A DNA stretch of 64,000 bases from Limonium bicolor (GCA_023374045.1 CM041776.1:278234039-278298038), one strand, 5' to 3'. Positions 35,595 through 48,600 are shown, counted from the first letter of the stretch. Notes: generated from the sequence alone by a model not told the origin. Numbers and translations: made by a program.

Positions 35595-37822
35595 TGTAAC
35601 ACCCCTAAAACCGGCCTAAGAGTTAAGGGTGCTACACGCCGCGTATTACTACCTAATAACGCAAGGCTCCAAAACACTCAAACGCAATAAAGGCCCAAAA
35701 CAATGTTTACATAAATATTGTAAACCAATGTACTCAAATACAGCGGAACAAATACCAAAATCCCAAATATGAAACTGAGTCAGAAACAGAAGTCAAAAGT
35801 ATAAGGCCCGAAGGCTACAACATCTCAAAGTATCAAACTGAATGAACATAAAAGCTAAATACTATAGCTCCAGAACTTAGGATGATCCTCGCTGATCAAT
35901 CTGCAAAAATGTTAGAAGTAGGGGAATGAGCACACAACTATGCCCAGCAAGCAGCGACCGTCATCAGTAAGGTCGCTCAAAACAATTGAAAACAGAAGAA
36001 GAAGGGGAGATAAGCATTTATCCACAATTCTCAATATCCAGAAGCTTTCAGAACAGAAACAGAGTGGAACTCAAGGGGTTCCCATATCATAAACAGTCGG
36101 AGCACTTAAACAGAAAGGGGACAAAACACAATGCACACACTCAGAAGGGTCGAAGACCCATAGACCATACCAGGTCTCTCAGCAACGCAGAAATGACTCG
36201 AAAGAGCCAAAGGGTTCGTCAACCCCACAGAACAGAAAGGGAATGACCCACACTCAGAACGACGTCTACATGGTATACCACGGAATAGCTCGACCCAGCC
36301 ATTCACGGCTCAGAAACAATGTGCAATGTCCCAAAACAGAAGGATTGCTTAAACAGAAGCAAAGTTGCATTTGAAAATGCCAAAACACTCATAAATCAGT
36401 AATACAGAACATAAGGAATCCAATGCCACAGACGGCACTCAAATCGGAGTTCAAACGAAGAAGTTATGCTGAAAACAGAGGGGTGTCCGAACTTGTGTCC
36501 TAACGTCGAAGTTCGGACACAAGTCGAGACTCAGAAACCAGAGAAAGCCAAATGTCCGAACTTGTGTCCGGACATCAATGTTCGGACACAAGTCGAGTTG
36601 AAATCAGATAGAGGAATTCAGAATGTCCGGACATCAATGTTCGGACGGATGTTCGGACGGGTTACAGAAATAAATACGCGGGATGTCCGACCTTGTGTCC
36701 GGACGTCGAAGTTCGGACACAGGTCGAACTTAAATCAGAAGAAAACCCGAGGGTGTATCCGAACATCTATGTTCGGACAGATGTTCGGACATACCCCGAA
36801 CTTGAAAATCAGTAAGGCAAGAACGCACTGTCCGAACTTCAAAGCTCGGACAGAAGTTCGGACAGTGCGAAAACTGCAAATTCCAGAAGACGAACAGAGC
36901 AGAAAAACAACGCAATTCAACACCACGAATTGCCAATTAAGCACACACACCAAATCAGACATTAAAACAGGAAACCATGGGGGTTTAGCCATTCCAAAAT
37001 CACAACAAACGCTAAGAAAACTCACAAAACCACAAACAATCCTTGCAACACCCCATGGCTGAACTTCCAAACTGAATCGAGTAACCACCTACCTCAATTA
37101 GCAGACAAATCCCGAATCAGACAGCAGAGCCCAACCACGCAGAACCATAATCCGATACAGACAACGGCCACTGAGTTCCACGATCAAAGCCCATCAATCA
37201 AAAAACATTCGAAGGAAACCTAGAATTTGGAAATTCAAAACTGTATAACTTCCTGCACCACAAACCTGAAATCGAGTGTGTAGAACCTCCAGCAATTCGC
37301 AAAGCAACAGCCACACGTAGAACACGAATCCAAACGCAGAGCGCAATCACTGAGTTCATCACAACAATCAACCAAAATCAGAAACTGCAGAGGAGAGGAA
37401 CTTGCTCTAATTACCAATCTGAATTTCGAGAACCAAACCTGAAGGCGGATAGAAGAATTACACCGCAGCAGAGATTCCAACCAGATTGCAGTAGATCACT
37501 CAACGCTTCAGCAGAGGAGGAATTAGAGAGAGAAAAGGGAAGAGAGGAAACCGACGTTCAAACCACGACCGAGACGCTCCTCACGAATGGACTGACGTGA
37601 TGTAAAATAATTAAAAAAAATGTAAGGAATAAAATAAGGAACCCTTCTCCTTATTAACTAATAAAACAATTACCTTAATTGTTTTATGCAAAGACCTTCC
37701 TGCCCTCTTCAAATAAAACAATACCGCCGGAGTCCCAACTGATAGCAAAGAAATCAATAATCCAACTTAGAATAACATTGCAACTGATATAACATAAGGT
37801 ATGAATTATACGGGTTATAACA
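35595..37822 (-). mobile_element. 3' LTR of gypsy element B (2228 bp)
   Basis: In element orientation it starts TGTTATAACCCGTATAATTC just after a polypurine tract and ends TTTTAGGGGTGTTACA at 35595. ATAAT at 35590-35594 would be one copy of the target duplication. It is related to the A LTR (shared end with CTTAGGCCGGTTTT). A palindromic array lies at 36478-36870. Confidence 0.92.
36478..36870. repeat. Palindromic minisatellite in LTR B, about 60-75-bp period, six units
   Basis: Cores alternate between TGTCCGAACTT paired with AAGTTCGGACA and TCCGAACAT paired with ATGTTCGGA. In unit 2, CTTGTGTCCGGACAT faces ATGTTCGGACACAAG, a 15-base stem with one G-T pair. Spacers are A-rich. Confidence 0.9.
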
Positions 37823-37838
37823 TCACCTCCCCCTTAAA
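37823..37838 (-). promoter_or_regulatory. Polypurine tract of element B
   Basis: The minus strand reads TTTTAAGGGGGAGGTGA directly before the LTR start TGTTATAACC, the plus-strand priming site in reverse transcription. Confidence 0.85.
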
Positions 37839-37866
37839 AGAATCTCGTCCTCGAGATTAACTCACC

Positions 37867-39507
37867 TTACCGCTCGAACAGGGAGGGATACTTGGCACGC
37901 AACTCATCTTCGAGCTCCCACGTAGCTTCACTCTCTAACTGATCTGACCACTGGACCTTCACCATAGGTAGGGTCTTACTACGAAGCCGACGGACATCCC
38001 TGGCTAAAATACGAGTAGGCACCGCCTCGAAACTGCAGTCCTCTCTCAACTGAAGCTGGCTATAGTCGATCACATGAGACGGATCATGCAGATACTTCCT
38101 CAACATGGAGACATGAAAAACACCGTGAACAGCAGACAAAGCGGGTGGCAACGCTAACCGGTAGGCCACAGGGCCAATCCTCTCCAGGATCTCAAACGGT
38201 CCAACGAACCTCGGGCTAAGCTTCCCACGCTTCCCAAACCGGACCACGCCTCTGACCGGCGACACTCGCAGATAGACATGATCTCCAACCTCAAACTCAA
38301 GCGGCCTGCGCCTCTGGTCTGCATAGCACTTCTGTCTGCTCTGAGCAACAAGCAAACGCTCCCGAATCGTCCTGATCTTCTCCACTGCTCCCTGCACCAG
38401 CTCGGGTCCAACCAAGACCCTCTCCTTCAGGTCATCCCAACAGATGGGGGACCTGCACCTCTTACCGTACAACGCTTCAAACGGAGCCATACCAATGCTC
38501 GCCTGAAAGCTGTTGTTGTAGGCGAACTCAATCAGAGTCACATGCTGCTCCCAGCTACCTCCAAAGTCCAGGACACATGCGCGAAGCATATCCTCCAAAA
38601 CCTGATTAGTCCTCTCTATCTGGCCATCCGACTGAGGATGGTAAGCTGAACTGAACGCTAAATTCGTACCCAAGGCCTTATGCAAACTGCGCCAAAATCT
38701 CGAAACAAAACGTGGGTCACGATCAGACACAATAGTAGTAGGCACACCGTGCAGCCTCACTATCTCATCCAGATTCAAACGAGCCAGGCGCTCCAAACTG
38801 AAGGTCTTCTTCACCGGCAGAAAATGAGCAGACTTCGTCAGACGATCAACTATCACCCAAACAGCATCACAACCCGAAGGAGTCCTGGGCAAACCCATGA
38901 CGAAATCCATCCCCACACTCTCCCACTTCAACTCAGGAATGGGAAGGGGCTGAAGCAAACCCGCTGGCCTCTGGTGCTCAGCCTTAATCTGCTGACAGGT
39001 CTGGCACTTCGAAACAAACTCTGAAATATCGCGCTTCATCCCAGACCACCAGAATGACTCTCTGAGGTCTCGATACATCTTCACCCCTCGTGGGTGAACT
39101 GAGTATGGCGCTCCATGAGCCTCCTGAAGGATCTCTCAGCGCAGCACTGCATCGTCTGGCACACAAACACGGCCTCTGAAACGCAGACACCCATCACTGG
39201 AGACATTGAATTCTGAACTCTGATATGAAGACAGCCCCTCTCTGATCCGACACAAAGCTGAATCTGCCTCCTGAGCAACCCGGATCCTGTCGACCAACGA
39301 AGACTGAACCTGAAGCGCTGCTATCACACTGGCACTGGCGGGTCTGACTACCCAAAACACCCATACGCTACAGCTCTAAGGCGGACCTCTGGGCTCCCGT
39401 CAGAGCACAAGCTCACCCGAAGCACCTCTCCGGCTCAAGGCATCTGCAACAACATTCGCTCTACCCGGGTGGTAGAGGATCTCTAAATCTAGTCATGAAG
39501 TAGCTCC
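37867..39507 (-). CDS. Element B pol: RNase H end, integrase and chromodomain; 5' part in gap
   Basis: The long open part (405 codons, 39084-37867) contains the integrase zinc region (KCQTCQQIKAEHQRP), a DD35E core (D60, D121, E157 of that part; FVMGLPRTPSG, IVSDRDPRFVSRF, HPQSDGQIERTNQ), a GPY/F-type module (PRFVGPFEILERIGPVAYRL) and a C-terminal chromodomain-like segment (VPTRILARDVRRLRSKTLP, then ATWELEDELRAKYP). This is the layout of Tekay/Del chromoviruses. The same frame continues upstream to 39360 across one TGA (39136-39138) where Arg is expected. Upstream RNase H reads YHPGRANVVADALSRR. The rest is lost in the gap. Integrase inserts the cDNA; the chromodomain is thought to steer it to heterochromatin. 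Confidence 0.92.
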
Positions 39508-40007
39508 NNNNNNNNNNNNNNNNNNNNNNNNNNNNNNNNNNNNNNNNNNNNNNNNNNNNNNNNNNNNNNNNNNNNNNNNNNNNNNNNNNNNNNNNNNNNN
39601 NNNNNNNNNNNNNNNNNNNNNNNNNNNNNNNNNNNNNNNNNNNNNNNNNNNNNNNNNNNNNNNNNNNNNNNNNNNNNNNNNNNNNNNNNNNNNNNNNNNN
39701 NNNNNNNNNNNNNNNNNNNNNNNNNNNNNNNNNNNNNNNNNNNNNNNNNNNNNNNNNNNNNNNNNNNNNNNNNNNNNNNNNNNNNNNNNNNNNNNNNNNN
39801 NNNNNNNNNNNNNNNNNNNNNNNNNNNNNNNNNNNNNNNNNNNNNNNNNNNNNNNNNNNNNNNNNNNNNNNNNNNNNNNNNNNNNNNNNNNNNNNNNNNN
39901 NNNNNNNNNNNNNNNNNNNNNNNNNNNNNNNNNNNNNNNNNNNNNNNNNNNNNNNNNNNNNNNNNNNNNNNNNNNNNNNNNNNNNNNNNNNNNNNNNNNN
40001 NNNNNNN
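39508..40007. other. Assembly gap, 500 N
   Basis: Exactly 500 N, starting in the RNase H region of element B. The rest of B, its 5' LTR, the right-hand remainders of C, D3 and F, and the start of LTR E must lie here or be missing. Confidence 0.99.
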
Positions 40008-40238
40008 AACCACGTAAACAAAACAAAAGAACTATACAAAGAGACAAATCCTCTCTAACTTTAGAGGACCACTAATGACACCCACTATGGTGTCGAGATT
40101 ATAATGATAATGAAACGAAAAGTATCAACTGTGAAACATGAGAATAACCCGGGAAGACAACAGTTCGGGCCGCGCGGTATGGATGATCGGAGTTGGTATC
40201 TGCATCAGATCCTTCGACCGTCTATGATGGAATATATT

Positions 40239-40471
40239 TTGGTGAAGCACATCCCGAGTCCAGAGGTGACTTCCGCTTCCTTGACCCTGGGTGTCGGGAA
40301 TGGGGGAGTGACAAGTTGGTGAAGCACATCCCGGAGTCCAGAGGTGACTTCCGCTTCCTTGACCCTGGGTGTCGGGAATGGGGGAGTGACAAATTGGTGA
40401 AGCTTATCCTGGAGTCTAGAGGTGACTTCCGCTTCCTTGACCCTGGGTGTCGGGAATGGGGGACTAGCTAT
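40239..40471. repeat. Three 77-78-bp tandem repeats in LTR E
   Basis: Copies start at 40239, 40316 and 40394 with TTGGTGAAGC. They are almost identical; copies 1 and 2 differ in interior sequence mainly by one G (CCCGAGT versus CCCGGAGT). Each contains CCCGA and TCGGG arms. Confidence 0.92.
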
Positions 40472-40523
40472 GGAGGAGACGTCCTCCAACGTGCGGTGAT
40501 AAAAGAATTCACAAATAATCCTT

Positions 40524-40790
40524 AAAGAAACAAGAACGATTAGCACCTACATAATGAAGTCTCGGGATCTAATCTATATCCCCTGACTCGGTGCCAGAGA
40601 ATAAAGGAAAACTTGTGTAATGAGACCAAGCAAACGAGAGAAGTCACAAATGTGATCATTTAAGAAACAAGGAACGATTAGCACCTACTTAACAAGGTCT
40701 CGGGATCTAACCTATATCCCCTGACTCGGTGCAAGAGAAGAAAGGAAAAACATGTGTAATGAGAACAAGAAAACAATACGTAATCTCTTG
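40524..40790. repeat. Two 138-bp tandem repeats in LTR E
   Basis: Copies starting near 40524 and 40662 share AACGATTAGCACCTAC, GTCTCGGGATCTAA and TATATCCCCTGACTCGGTGC. About 90% alike by eye. Confidence 0.85.
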
Positions 40791-41463
40791 AGTGATCCCA
40801 TAGTGAGGATCGACGGTATATATATACCTGCGCACACATCCTATGAATCACTTGATTGTTGTTGCTACATTAGCATCTTATTGTGCTGAGTTGCGTGCTT
40901 GCAAGTTGTGCTTGGTTGTCTTACTGATATTGCTATGCTATCGATGAGTGTGTATGATATCATGATGTGCTGGTGTGCTCTATTGCTTTATGATAGCATG
41001 TAAATTGACCTAATAATATTCGACCAATTAGTCGTGTGGCCCGGTAACATGCGGGCTTCACACGTTCATACTCAGCGTAGTTTGCTGAGTCTTTTACACC
41101 CAATTTTTTCCAGGTCTTGTGCCAGACGATAACGGAGAGTAGGCAAGGGTGACTACCATAGGGGTAGTCCACATGGCAAGACTTTAAGTAGTATGCTTTC
41201 TTATGTATGAGTTATGTTGTTTAAGTTGTTAACAAACTGTAGATGCTCGGTACTTGAGTTGTACTTTATATTGTATTTGGATTTCGTTAAGTTGGACTTC
41301 CAGTCATACAGACCGTAACTTGGAGTTGGTATTGTGGTCTGTCAACCACATGGGTGGTTGGCATCTGTGACACCCGGATGAAGTTGGAAACCGCTGCGTA
41401 GACATCTCGTATTACCATTAGGCGCATCGTTTGATTGTTGGTCGTTATTCGGGGGTGTTTACA

Positions 41464-42203
41464 CATCTCGAGTTCGAGGAATGTCCTAATCCTCAACAAT
41501 TGATGGCAAGAATGCTCATACTCTCGACCATAAGTCAAGGGAATGTAGTAGTGAAAACTTGAAGGAGTAAGGGACATAGAAGAGAATTGTACCCATGTAA
41601 AGATGGTTAAGAGAAGAAGCAGTGTGCGAAATTCCAACTGCAAAATCGAAACGAGATCACACATGCAAGGGGGAAAGGGGAGAGATTTATGCCAGGAGCT
41701 CCCGCGGCTGGGAGAAGAAAGGGAGTGGTCCAGCTTTAGATTAACTTAGTTCATAACTATAAGCTCTAACTCAACGTTCCATATGTATCTTAGTTGAGTA
41801 TCGTGCGTGATGTTATGGAGACGATGATGACGATTGGTGTTAAGTCAAGTGCGCGCTAATTTTCTACAAATGTATTTGCAGTATTTCATAATATAGGCCA
41901 ACCTCCCTCAATATGGTGTGAATTCTTTTTCCGAGGTCAAATAAAAGGGGTGAAAGGCATCATCTTCTACTTTAATATTTTTTTTTCCTATTCTTACTAT
42001 GTTCCTAGCTCTGAATAACCTATATTGTTTTGAAACCATCATAGGCATTTTCCTTATAGTGACCATTGATTTTCTTTAGTTTGAATATTTTCATAATAGG
42101 TGCTATGGTCGTAGATAGTTGCTTTGTGAGTAGAATAATTTGCTGGTATAGGTTTAGGGTTAGTCATAAGGTTCACACACAATTCAAAAGTCATGCCCCT
42201 TAG
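41464..42203. other. Unassigned non-coding stretch
   Basis: No reading frame with recognisable homology and no terminal repeats seen. It may be decayed repeat sequence. Confidence 0.4.
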
Positions 42204-42670
42204 TAATGGTGGCCATGTGTACTAGTTCTAACCGGAATAGCCAGGATCAAACCGGTCGGGAACCGGAACCAATTGGAACCGGAACCGGCTGGACCCCTAC
42301 TAAAGTGAATCGAATCCTATCTTTAAGATTTGTGATCGAACCGGAACCGAAATTGATCCGAAATTGGAATCGCCGTAGTACCGTCTGAAATGGTCTAGAA
42401 CTAGAACCGAAACCTGCTACTATTTGGTGTGGGACTGACCGGAACTGCTGGACCCAATTGAAACCGATCAAAAAGGACTGTTGACTCTCGTCTCCCCTTA
42501 TAAAAGTTTGAAAAAATCAAATATGGAACCGAGTCTGAAACTGGAACTAGAACCGGTTAATAACTTGTTGGAACCGATAGAAAAATGATTCCAGATCTAA
42601 ATCCACCCTTAGCAATCGGTACTGATTGATTCCGAATCCGAATCTTCTTGTCCAGAACCGGAACTGGACA
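42204..42670. mobile_element. hAT-like remnant rich in GGAACC motifs
   Basis: Starts TAATGGTGGCCA, the same terminal sequence as the complete hAT at 55970, and is filled with GAACCGGAACC-type repeats. A CCACCCTTA motif at 42603-42611 could be a degenerate right end, but no 8-bp duplication matches. GGAACC motifs continue to about 42665. Confidence 0.5.
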
Positions 42671-43153
42671 TTGGTTAGCATTAATCTTTTAACATGATTT
42701 AAGCTTTTGCGTTGTCTTAGAATCCTGGCGATTCATGTTTTTATATCAAAGACCAACGGTCACTCACTAGGGGATATGCCCAAGATGTTATGGTGACGGT
42801 TTTTACGAGTCTACATGACCTAATAACTTCAAATAATGCTATTCCATCATTTTGTAGCAAGAATTAGTTTGGTTAGAATGGCTGCTTATCATTCTTATGG
42901 CTTTAAGATTCGGTCAAAGCTAACGTTTTGTATAATCAGATTAGTGTTTAAGTGTTTGTAAGTTGATTTGTTTTATAATTGTCCGGACTTAACGCAGCTT
43001 AGTTCAAAACCTTTCTATATGTTTATCCCCATTTTTAGATAATCAATTAAAAACTAATGTATATATATAGTTTTGTACAAAATTATGTGTAAAATAAAAT
43101 GCAAACGTAATATATATTTCATGTATAAAATGTAGAGTTTGTATATAGTTATC
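42671..43153. other. AT-rich stretch, no genes seen
   Basis: AT-rich, with short TATATA runs near 43060 and 43110. It ends at the L1 target site. Nothing recognisable. Confidence 0.5.
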
Positions 43154-43516
43154 ATATAACTTAATACATGCTTCATATATTCTCTTTAATCTAGGCATTA
43201 ATGGGAACTAACAAACCTTTGCCAGTACCAGGAATCATAATTGATTAGGGAAGGAGTACTCAACATGCTCTCGCATCTCTCTTATTTTCCTTATCACCCT
43301 AGCCACTCAATACCCACCACCATGACCGCCGCTGATACCACCACCACAAAGCCTCCACACCAGCAACAACAACACAAAAAACCCTCATACCACCACCACC
43401 ACAATACCTCCACATGAGCAACAACAAAACAAAAAGCCCCAAAACATTAGTAGCCAACCCACCATACCAAAAAAGCCGTGCCTGGCCACCACAAAAGCTC
43501 ACACCAACATTTTACC

Positions 43517-45560
43517 ATGGATAGAACGTTTAACAAACCTCGGGTTGGGAGATATAGGAGATGGGAGAGAATCCACGGAAGGAAGGAGCCAGGAAGAAGT
43601 TACCTTAGAAGAATACCAAACTATGATAGGAGATGCCAAGGCTGGAGAAGGAAACAAAACATGTGAGGCACTGGTAATAGAAAGATTCTCAGGATGGGAG
43701 GAAAAGGAGTAAGAGACTACCAGCAGAAGAACCCAACTACGGTGTTCATATACATCATTTGAAGAGTATACAATATTAGCTGAGAAGAATAATCAGAAGA
43801 TTCACCCAATGGAATCGGCTATTCATTAGTAGGAAAGCGTGAGAAAATAACTGCAACACATGTGCCTTTGTCATTATTCTGAGTGTTAACAAGCAAGGAA
43901 CATGATTCAAGGTCTGAGCAGATGGAATATTGTTGATGGATTCAGGATGCGAGTTCGTATGGAGTTTCAAGGACATAAAATAAGAAGGAAGACAGACATA
44001 GGGGCCAAGAATATGATGGATAATTCAGGCGGTAACAATAGACAAAGGAGAATACTAGGAGATTTGGTAATGCAATGATCGGGCTATCAGTTACAATCAA
44101 CATAGATGAGGAACTCATAGATAATATGAGGAAGTGTGTAGTTGCAATCTTAAAGGAGGACGGAAATAGTAAGGAAGCTCTAGAGCACTTGCATAGTATA
44201 TGGCCCAATGTAGCTGGAATTCTTACGTTCTCCTGACGCAAATTTCTTAGGTCTTTAATACATTAGGGAAGCAAAGAGAAGTCGAAGCTTCAGTTAGAAA
44301 TAGGGGAAGAGAAATACATAGAATTTGTCTTAGGAGCTGGTATACATCTGACAAAGTCAAAAAGGAAGACCAAGATAGCTATTAGGGGAATTCCACTGCA
44401 TGCATGAAATAAGGTGACCGTAACTAAAATAGCACATATAGTTGGAGATGTCATCAAGATAAATGAAGAAGATAAGGAATACGTTGAGAACACATAAATT
44501 AAGATTCAAGTCTAAACGTCCACATTGTAGTTTATTAACTGGAAAATAATGATTCTGGTTGGCGGGCAAAATTTCCAGTAAACATTGTTGAAGGCGGAGC
44601 TCCAATGGACCGGTAAAGGCAAGGAAGAGGAAAGTATTGCTCAATTGTCTCAATAAAATGGAAGAAAAACGAATGGGCAAAAATCACAAGGGGCAAGTCA
44701 CACAGAAGACAACTTCTCAACAAACTAGCATGAAAAATCTCATTATAATAATGGTATTGGTAATCCCAAGGAGGGGAATATCGAGAGCAAGAGCCCGTTC
44801 GCTCTTTACGATCAAACGCAGCTAAAGCTGCGTTTTCTTCAGCTTACCATAGTTAACTTATAGGATAGTGACACATATACTTTTTACTATGGCTAGTTAG
44901 AGTTTTCACCACTTACATATAGACACCTGTCTAGCAAATGAGATTAAAATTTGAAAAGTCCTCAGCGAACGGGACCCAGAGAGGAAGTAACCCACGTGCC
45001 AGGGGATATAAGAATGTTGAGACTCATGAAACCCTCCTCAGACAGGTACAATCATTATGAATGGGCTACTATCATAAATTAATGAAGTAGCGATAAATAA
45101 TCATGAGGAGAGTCGACCACATAATGAGGGATTGATTAAGGCAACAGAGGATGCAACAAATCACGAGATGGCCAAAGATATAATTGAAGCAAGAACCAAA
45201 CATGTTGGTATGTTGCAAAACGAACCACATATTCAGGAGACTTTCTTGAATATGGTTGAGGAGACCCTGCTCAAGACGGGATATGCCAGTCAAGGGGCGA
45301 CACCAATACCATATCAACGAGAAACTCAGGAGGAAAGTCTTAACGAAACTAGAAAGGAGGACTTCGACTTAACGGTGAATCGAACGCATCACAACTCTAC
45401 TCAAAATGCCAAAAGAGAAGGAATGAGTGAATGTCTGTCGCTGATAGACAAAATTGGTGCTATTGTCAACATTGAAGTTGAGGCAGAAGAATGCATACAT
45501 TTGCTAAAAGAGCTGGGATGTAGTATACCAAGCCTACACACGAGAAGTCCAACCTCCTAA
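43517..45560 (+). pseudogene. L1 ORF1, degenerate
   Basis: ATG at 43517 begins MDRTFNKPRVGRYRRWER. Pieces in shifted frames read KAGEGNKTC, then LIDNMRKCVVAILKEDGNSK with IWPNVAG, and EFVLGAGIHLTKSKRKTKI. These resemble the DUF4283-type nucleic-acid-binding ORF1 of plant L1 elements. The last open stretch (45132-45560, 142 codons, ending GCSIPSLHTRSPTS) is the C-terminal part. Stops, frameshifts and a 180-bp insertion (44794-44973) break it. Confidence 0.65.
44794..44973. mobile_element. Small inverted-repeat element (MITE-like, 180 bp) in L1 ORF1
   Basis: The ends are a perfect 10-bp inverted repeat, CCCGTTCGCT (44794-44803) and AGCGAACGGG (44964-44973). It contains an internal hairpin ACGCAGC / GCTGCGT at about 44817-44835. 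No clear target duplication, so the superfamily is not assigned. Confidence 0.6.
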
Positions 45561-45686
45561 ATCAGTTACAAAAATACACTAAAATAAGAAATAACCAAGA
45601 TAAAGGTGGTGATAGGGATGCAGAATATTAGAGGCTTGGGTCCACCGCACAAAGTAGGCTTGATTCGAGAAAAGTTAGACGGAGGA

Positions 45687-48600
45687 TATCAGGATATTAT
45701 ATGTGGGTATATAGTTCTGTACTTAGGTATTATATAATCTTGTATTTTTCTAGATTGTATTTTAGGACTTTACCTCATGTATTTTATCCTCGGTCATGTT
45801 GACCGGTCTCTCTTCTCTTGTCTATCGCGACCATTTATATCTGGTCTGCTTTCTCCTCGTCACTCACTTTTCTCTCTTTACTCTGTATCATCACTTTGCT
45901 CTCTCCGATTCTCATTCAATAAAGAAAGTTTTCCATTGCAATACTTAGTAAATTGATATGGTATCAGAGCACGTCACTCGTCTCGTTTGAGTTCAATGGA
46001 CGATCCAGGGAAGGGAAGAATAGCGCCTCAGGCGGTGAAAAGGATGAGACGCTGGGAAACAAGAGTTCGACCACCATAGATGTAAATGATCCCTTATACG
46101 TCGCGGCGACGGAACAAATGGGGCAGGCTCTGGCGTCGAAACTCACCGGAGAAGGTTTCCTCGGTTGGAAGTGGACAGTTCAACAGGCGCTTGGTGCCAA
46201 AAACAAGATCGGCTTCATCGACGGTAGCGTGAAGCGACCTGACCCGCAAGATACCTTCCGAACCGCGGCCTGGAAGAGGGCAAGAAGTCTTGTGGTTACT
46301 TGGATCATCGCTTCTCTTTCCCCAAGCATCGCGCGGACTGTGATGTACACCGAAGACCCAAAAACATTTGGGACTGGTTGTGCAAGAGGTTTGAAAAGAA
46401 AAGCATGGCGACGTTTCACAGTATTAAGGCGCAAATCGCCAGTTTCAAGCAAGGGGAAGAAACCATCACTGAATACCTGATGAAATCGAGAGAGCTTTGG
46501 TCACAATACGACCTCGCTAAACCTTTCGAAGCTTGCAATTGCTGTGAATCTTGCACGGCGCTAGAGAAGCAAAGGAAAAGAAGAGAGGAGGAAAAATCGA
46601 TACACTTCTTGATGGGATTAGACAAAACCTACTCTCACCTCCGTGGGCAGATTTTAGCTACTAGTGAGCTTCCGTCACTGGAGGACATAGTCGCAGTCAT
46701 GGTTCAAGAAGAAGAGACAAGGAATTCCACTGATTCGAAGGAAGATCAAAGCGAGCGCAGCCTAGCCCTAGCTTTGCGCACGGGAAACAATTCTGGAAAA
46801 AACAAGAACAACCCTCAAAATTATTCCAACTACAAAGGAATACTCAAGAAACCCCCAAACAAAGGCTCTAACCCTAACAAGAAAGATCCGCCCAAGTGCC
46901 AGAACTGTGGGAAAGTCGGACACCTTCGCGCCGATTGTTGGTGGTTGGTAGGATTTCCCTCCGGGGAATCGAAACAATCAAAAGAAGCGCATGTTGGGTC
47001 TGTCTTGAGTCAACACTCCAGGAATGACAAAGAAGAGGGTGAAACTACTTCAGAATCTCCAGTCGCAGGTTTCAGCAAGGAACAATTGCAGCAATTGGAC
47101 GTTTTTGCAACATCAAAAATCAAGCGGAAGCAACAACAACAAACCAAACGATTTTGGATTTTCTCAGGTAACTCACAAGCCCCGATAAATTATCTACCTT
47201 GTTTGACCTCTAATGCGAATTCTCTGTTAGATAAACTTCAAAATATGTGGATTCTTGACTCTGGTGCTACCGAGCACATTAGTGGAAATGAAAAATTGTT
47301 TTCTGACTATAATCCTCTTGCTCAAACCAAAGAAATAACCTTACCCGATGGGAATAGGAAATCTGTCAAATATGTGGGGAAACTATCTTTTGATGGCACA
47401 ACATATCTAGAAGGAATTATGCTTGTCAGTAGTTTCATGTTTAATATAATTTCTGTTGCCAGATTAGTTGAAAAACTGAATGTTTCTATACTCTTCAATC
47501 GGTATTCTTGTATCCTGCAGGGTTCTGAAAAGGAAGATGATAGAGAATTTGGGAAACTTGTTTGTGGTCTGTACATAATTGACATGAACATACTGCGTGA
47601 TTTCATTTTGAAGAATAGATATGATTGTGTTTCTGCTCCATGTATGAATGTCTGTAATGATATTTTCCTACTACCAGCATTTCTGAGAATTCAAAGATTG
47701 TTGCTCGTAGTATAAATCTCAATAATGAATGCTTCTGTTGTCAACAACTCCAATGACTACATTTTATGGCATAATAGAATGGGCCATGTCCCTTTACTGA
47801 AGCTAGGAAAGGTTATAAAACTGCATATTCCTAATCAAATCAGAAACTCTACTCTGCCCTGTGCCATATGTTACAAAGCCAAAGGTAAACGACACAGATT
47901 TCCATCCTCTACCATTAAAACCTTAGAGCCTTTCGAACTGATCCACATAGACACATGCGGACCAATGAGAACCGAAGGCACTAATGGTCATAAATACTTT
48001 CTAACCATTGTTGACGATTACACTAGAGCAACTTGGATCACCCTTTTGAAACAGAAATCAGAAGCTACTCAAAGCATTAAAACTTTGTTAATCTTGTTGA
48101 AACACAACTGAAAAGATCCATAAAAATTATTAGGAGCGACAATGCAAAGAGGTAGGAAAGTCTATTGAGGCTACAGAATTTTATTCCCAAAAAGGAATAA
48201 TCCATCAAACCTCCTGCCCACATACTCCACAACAAAATGGAGTTGTGGAGCGAAAGCAGGGTCACCTAATGGAAATCCAAAAGCAAACATCAATTGCTTT
48301 GTCCTCTGCGGAAGCAGAATACAAAGCAATGCGCCAAGTCACCGGGGAGCTGAGTTGGTTAAGCAGACTTTTAAATGAAATCGGTATCTCTAACATAAAA
48401 CCAATACCCCTAAAATGTGATAACCTAGCAGCCATTCACATAGCTAGGAATCCCGTCTCTCACGAACGCACTAAACATATAGAATTAGATTGTCATTTTG
48501 TTCGTGAGAAATTGCAGGGAGGTCTTATACAGGTACACTACGTCCCGAGCACGCACCAGTTGGCTGATCTGATGACCAAGCCATTAACAGGTAAGAGTTA

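Larger units (their letters stand above)
40008..41463 (+). repeat. LTR E, 3' part, related to families D and F
   Basis: Ends GGGGGTGTTTACA at 41463. Shared landmarks in the same order as family D: a GACCAATTAGTCGTG / GTAACATGCGGG region, CATACAGACCGTAACTTGG, CACATGGGTGGTTGGCATC and GAAACCGCTGCGTAGACATC. It shares GGTATCTGCATCAGATCC with F. No primer site follows, so it is a solo or 3' LTR. The start is in the gap. Confidence 0.7.

Noticed and set aside
36466..37062. 198-codon ORF over the B LTR array
   Set aside because: Same reason: repeats CPNLCPN-type units from the minisatellite, inside a non-coding LTR.
39461..40047. ORFs across the second N run
   Set aside because: Same artefact of the gap.
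40193..40525. ORF repeating ESRGDFRFLDPGCREWG
   Set aside because: Translation of the 78-bp tandem repeat in LTR E; no start context or homology.
42204..42611. Complete second hAT copy
   Set aside because: The left end fits, but the right end CCACCCTTA is followed by GCAATCGG, which does not match the left flank, and GGAACC repeats continue beyond it.
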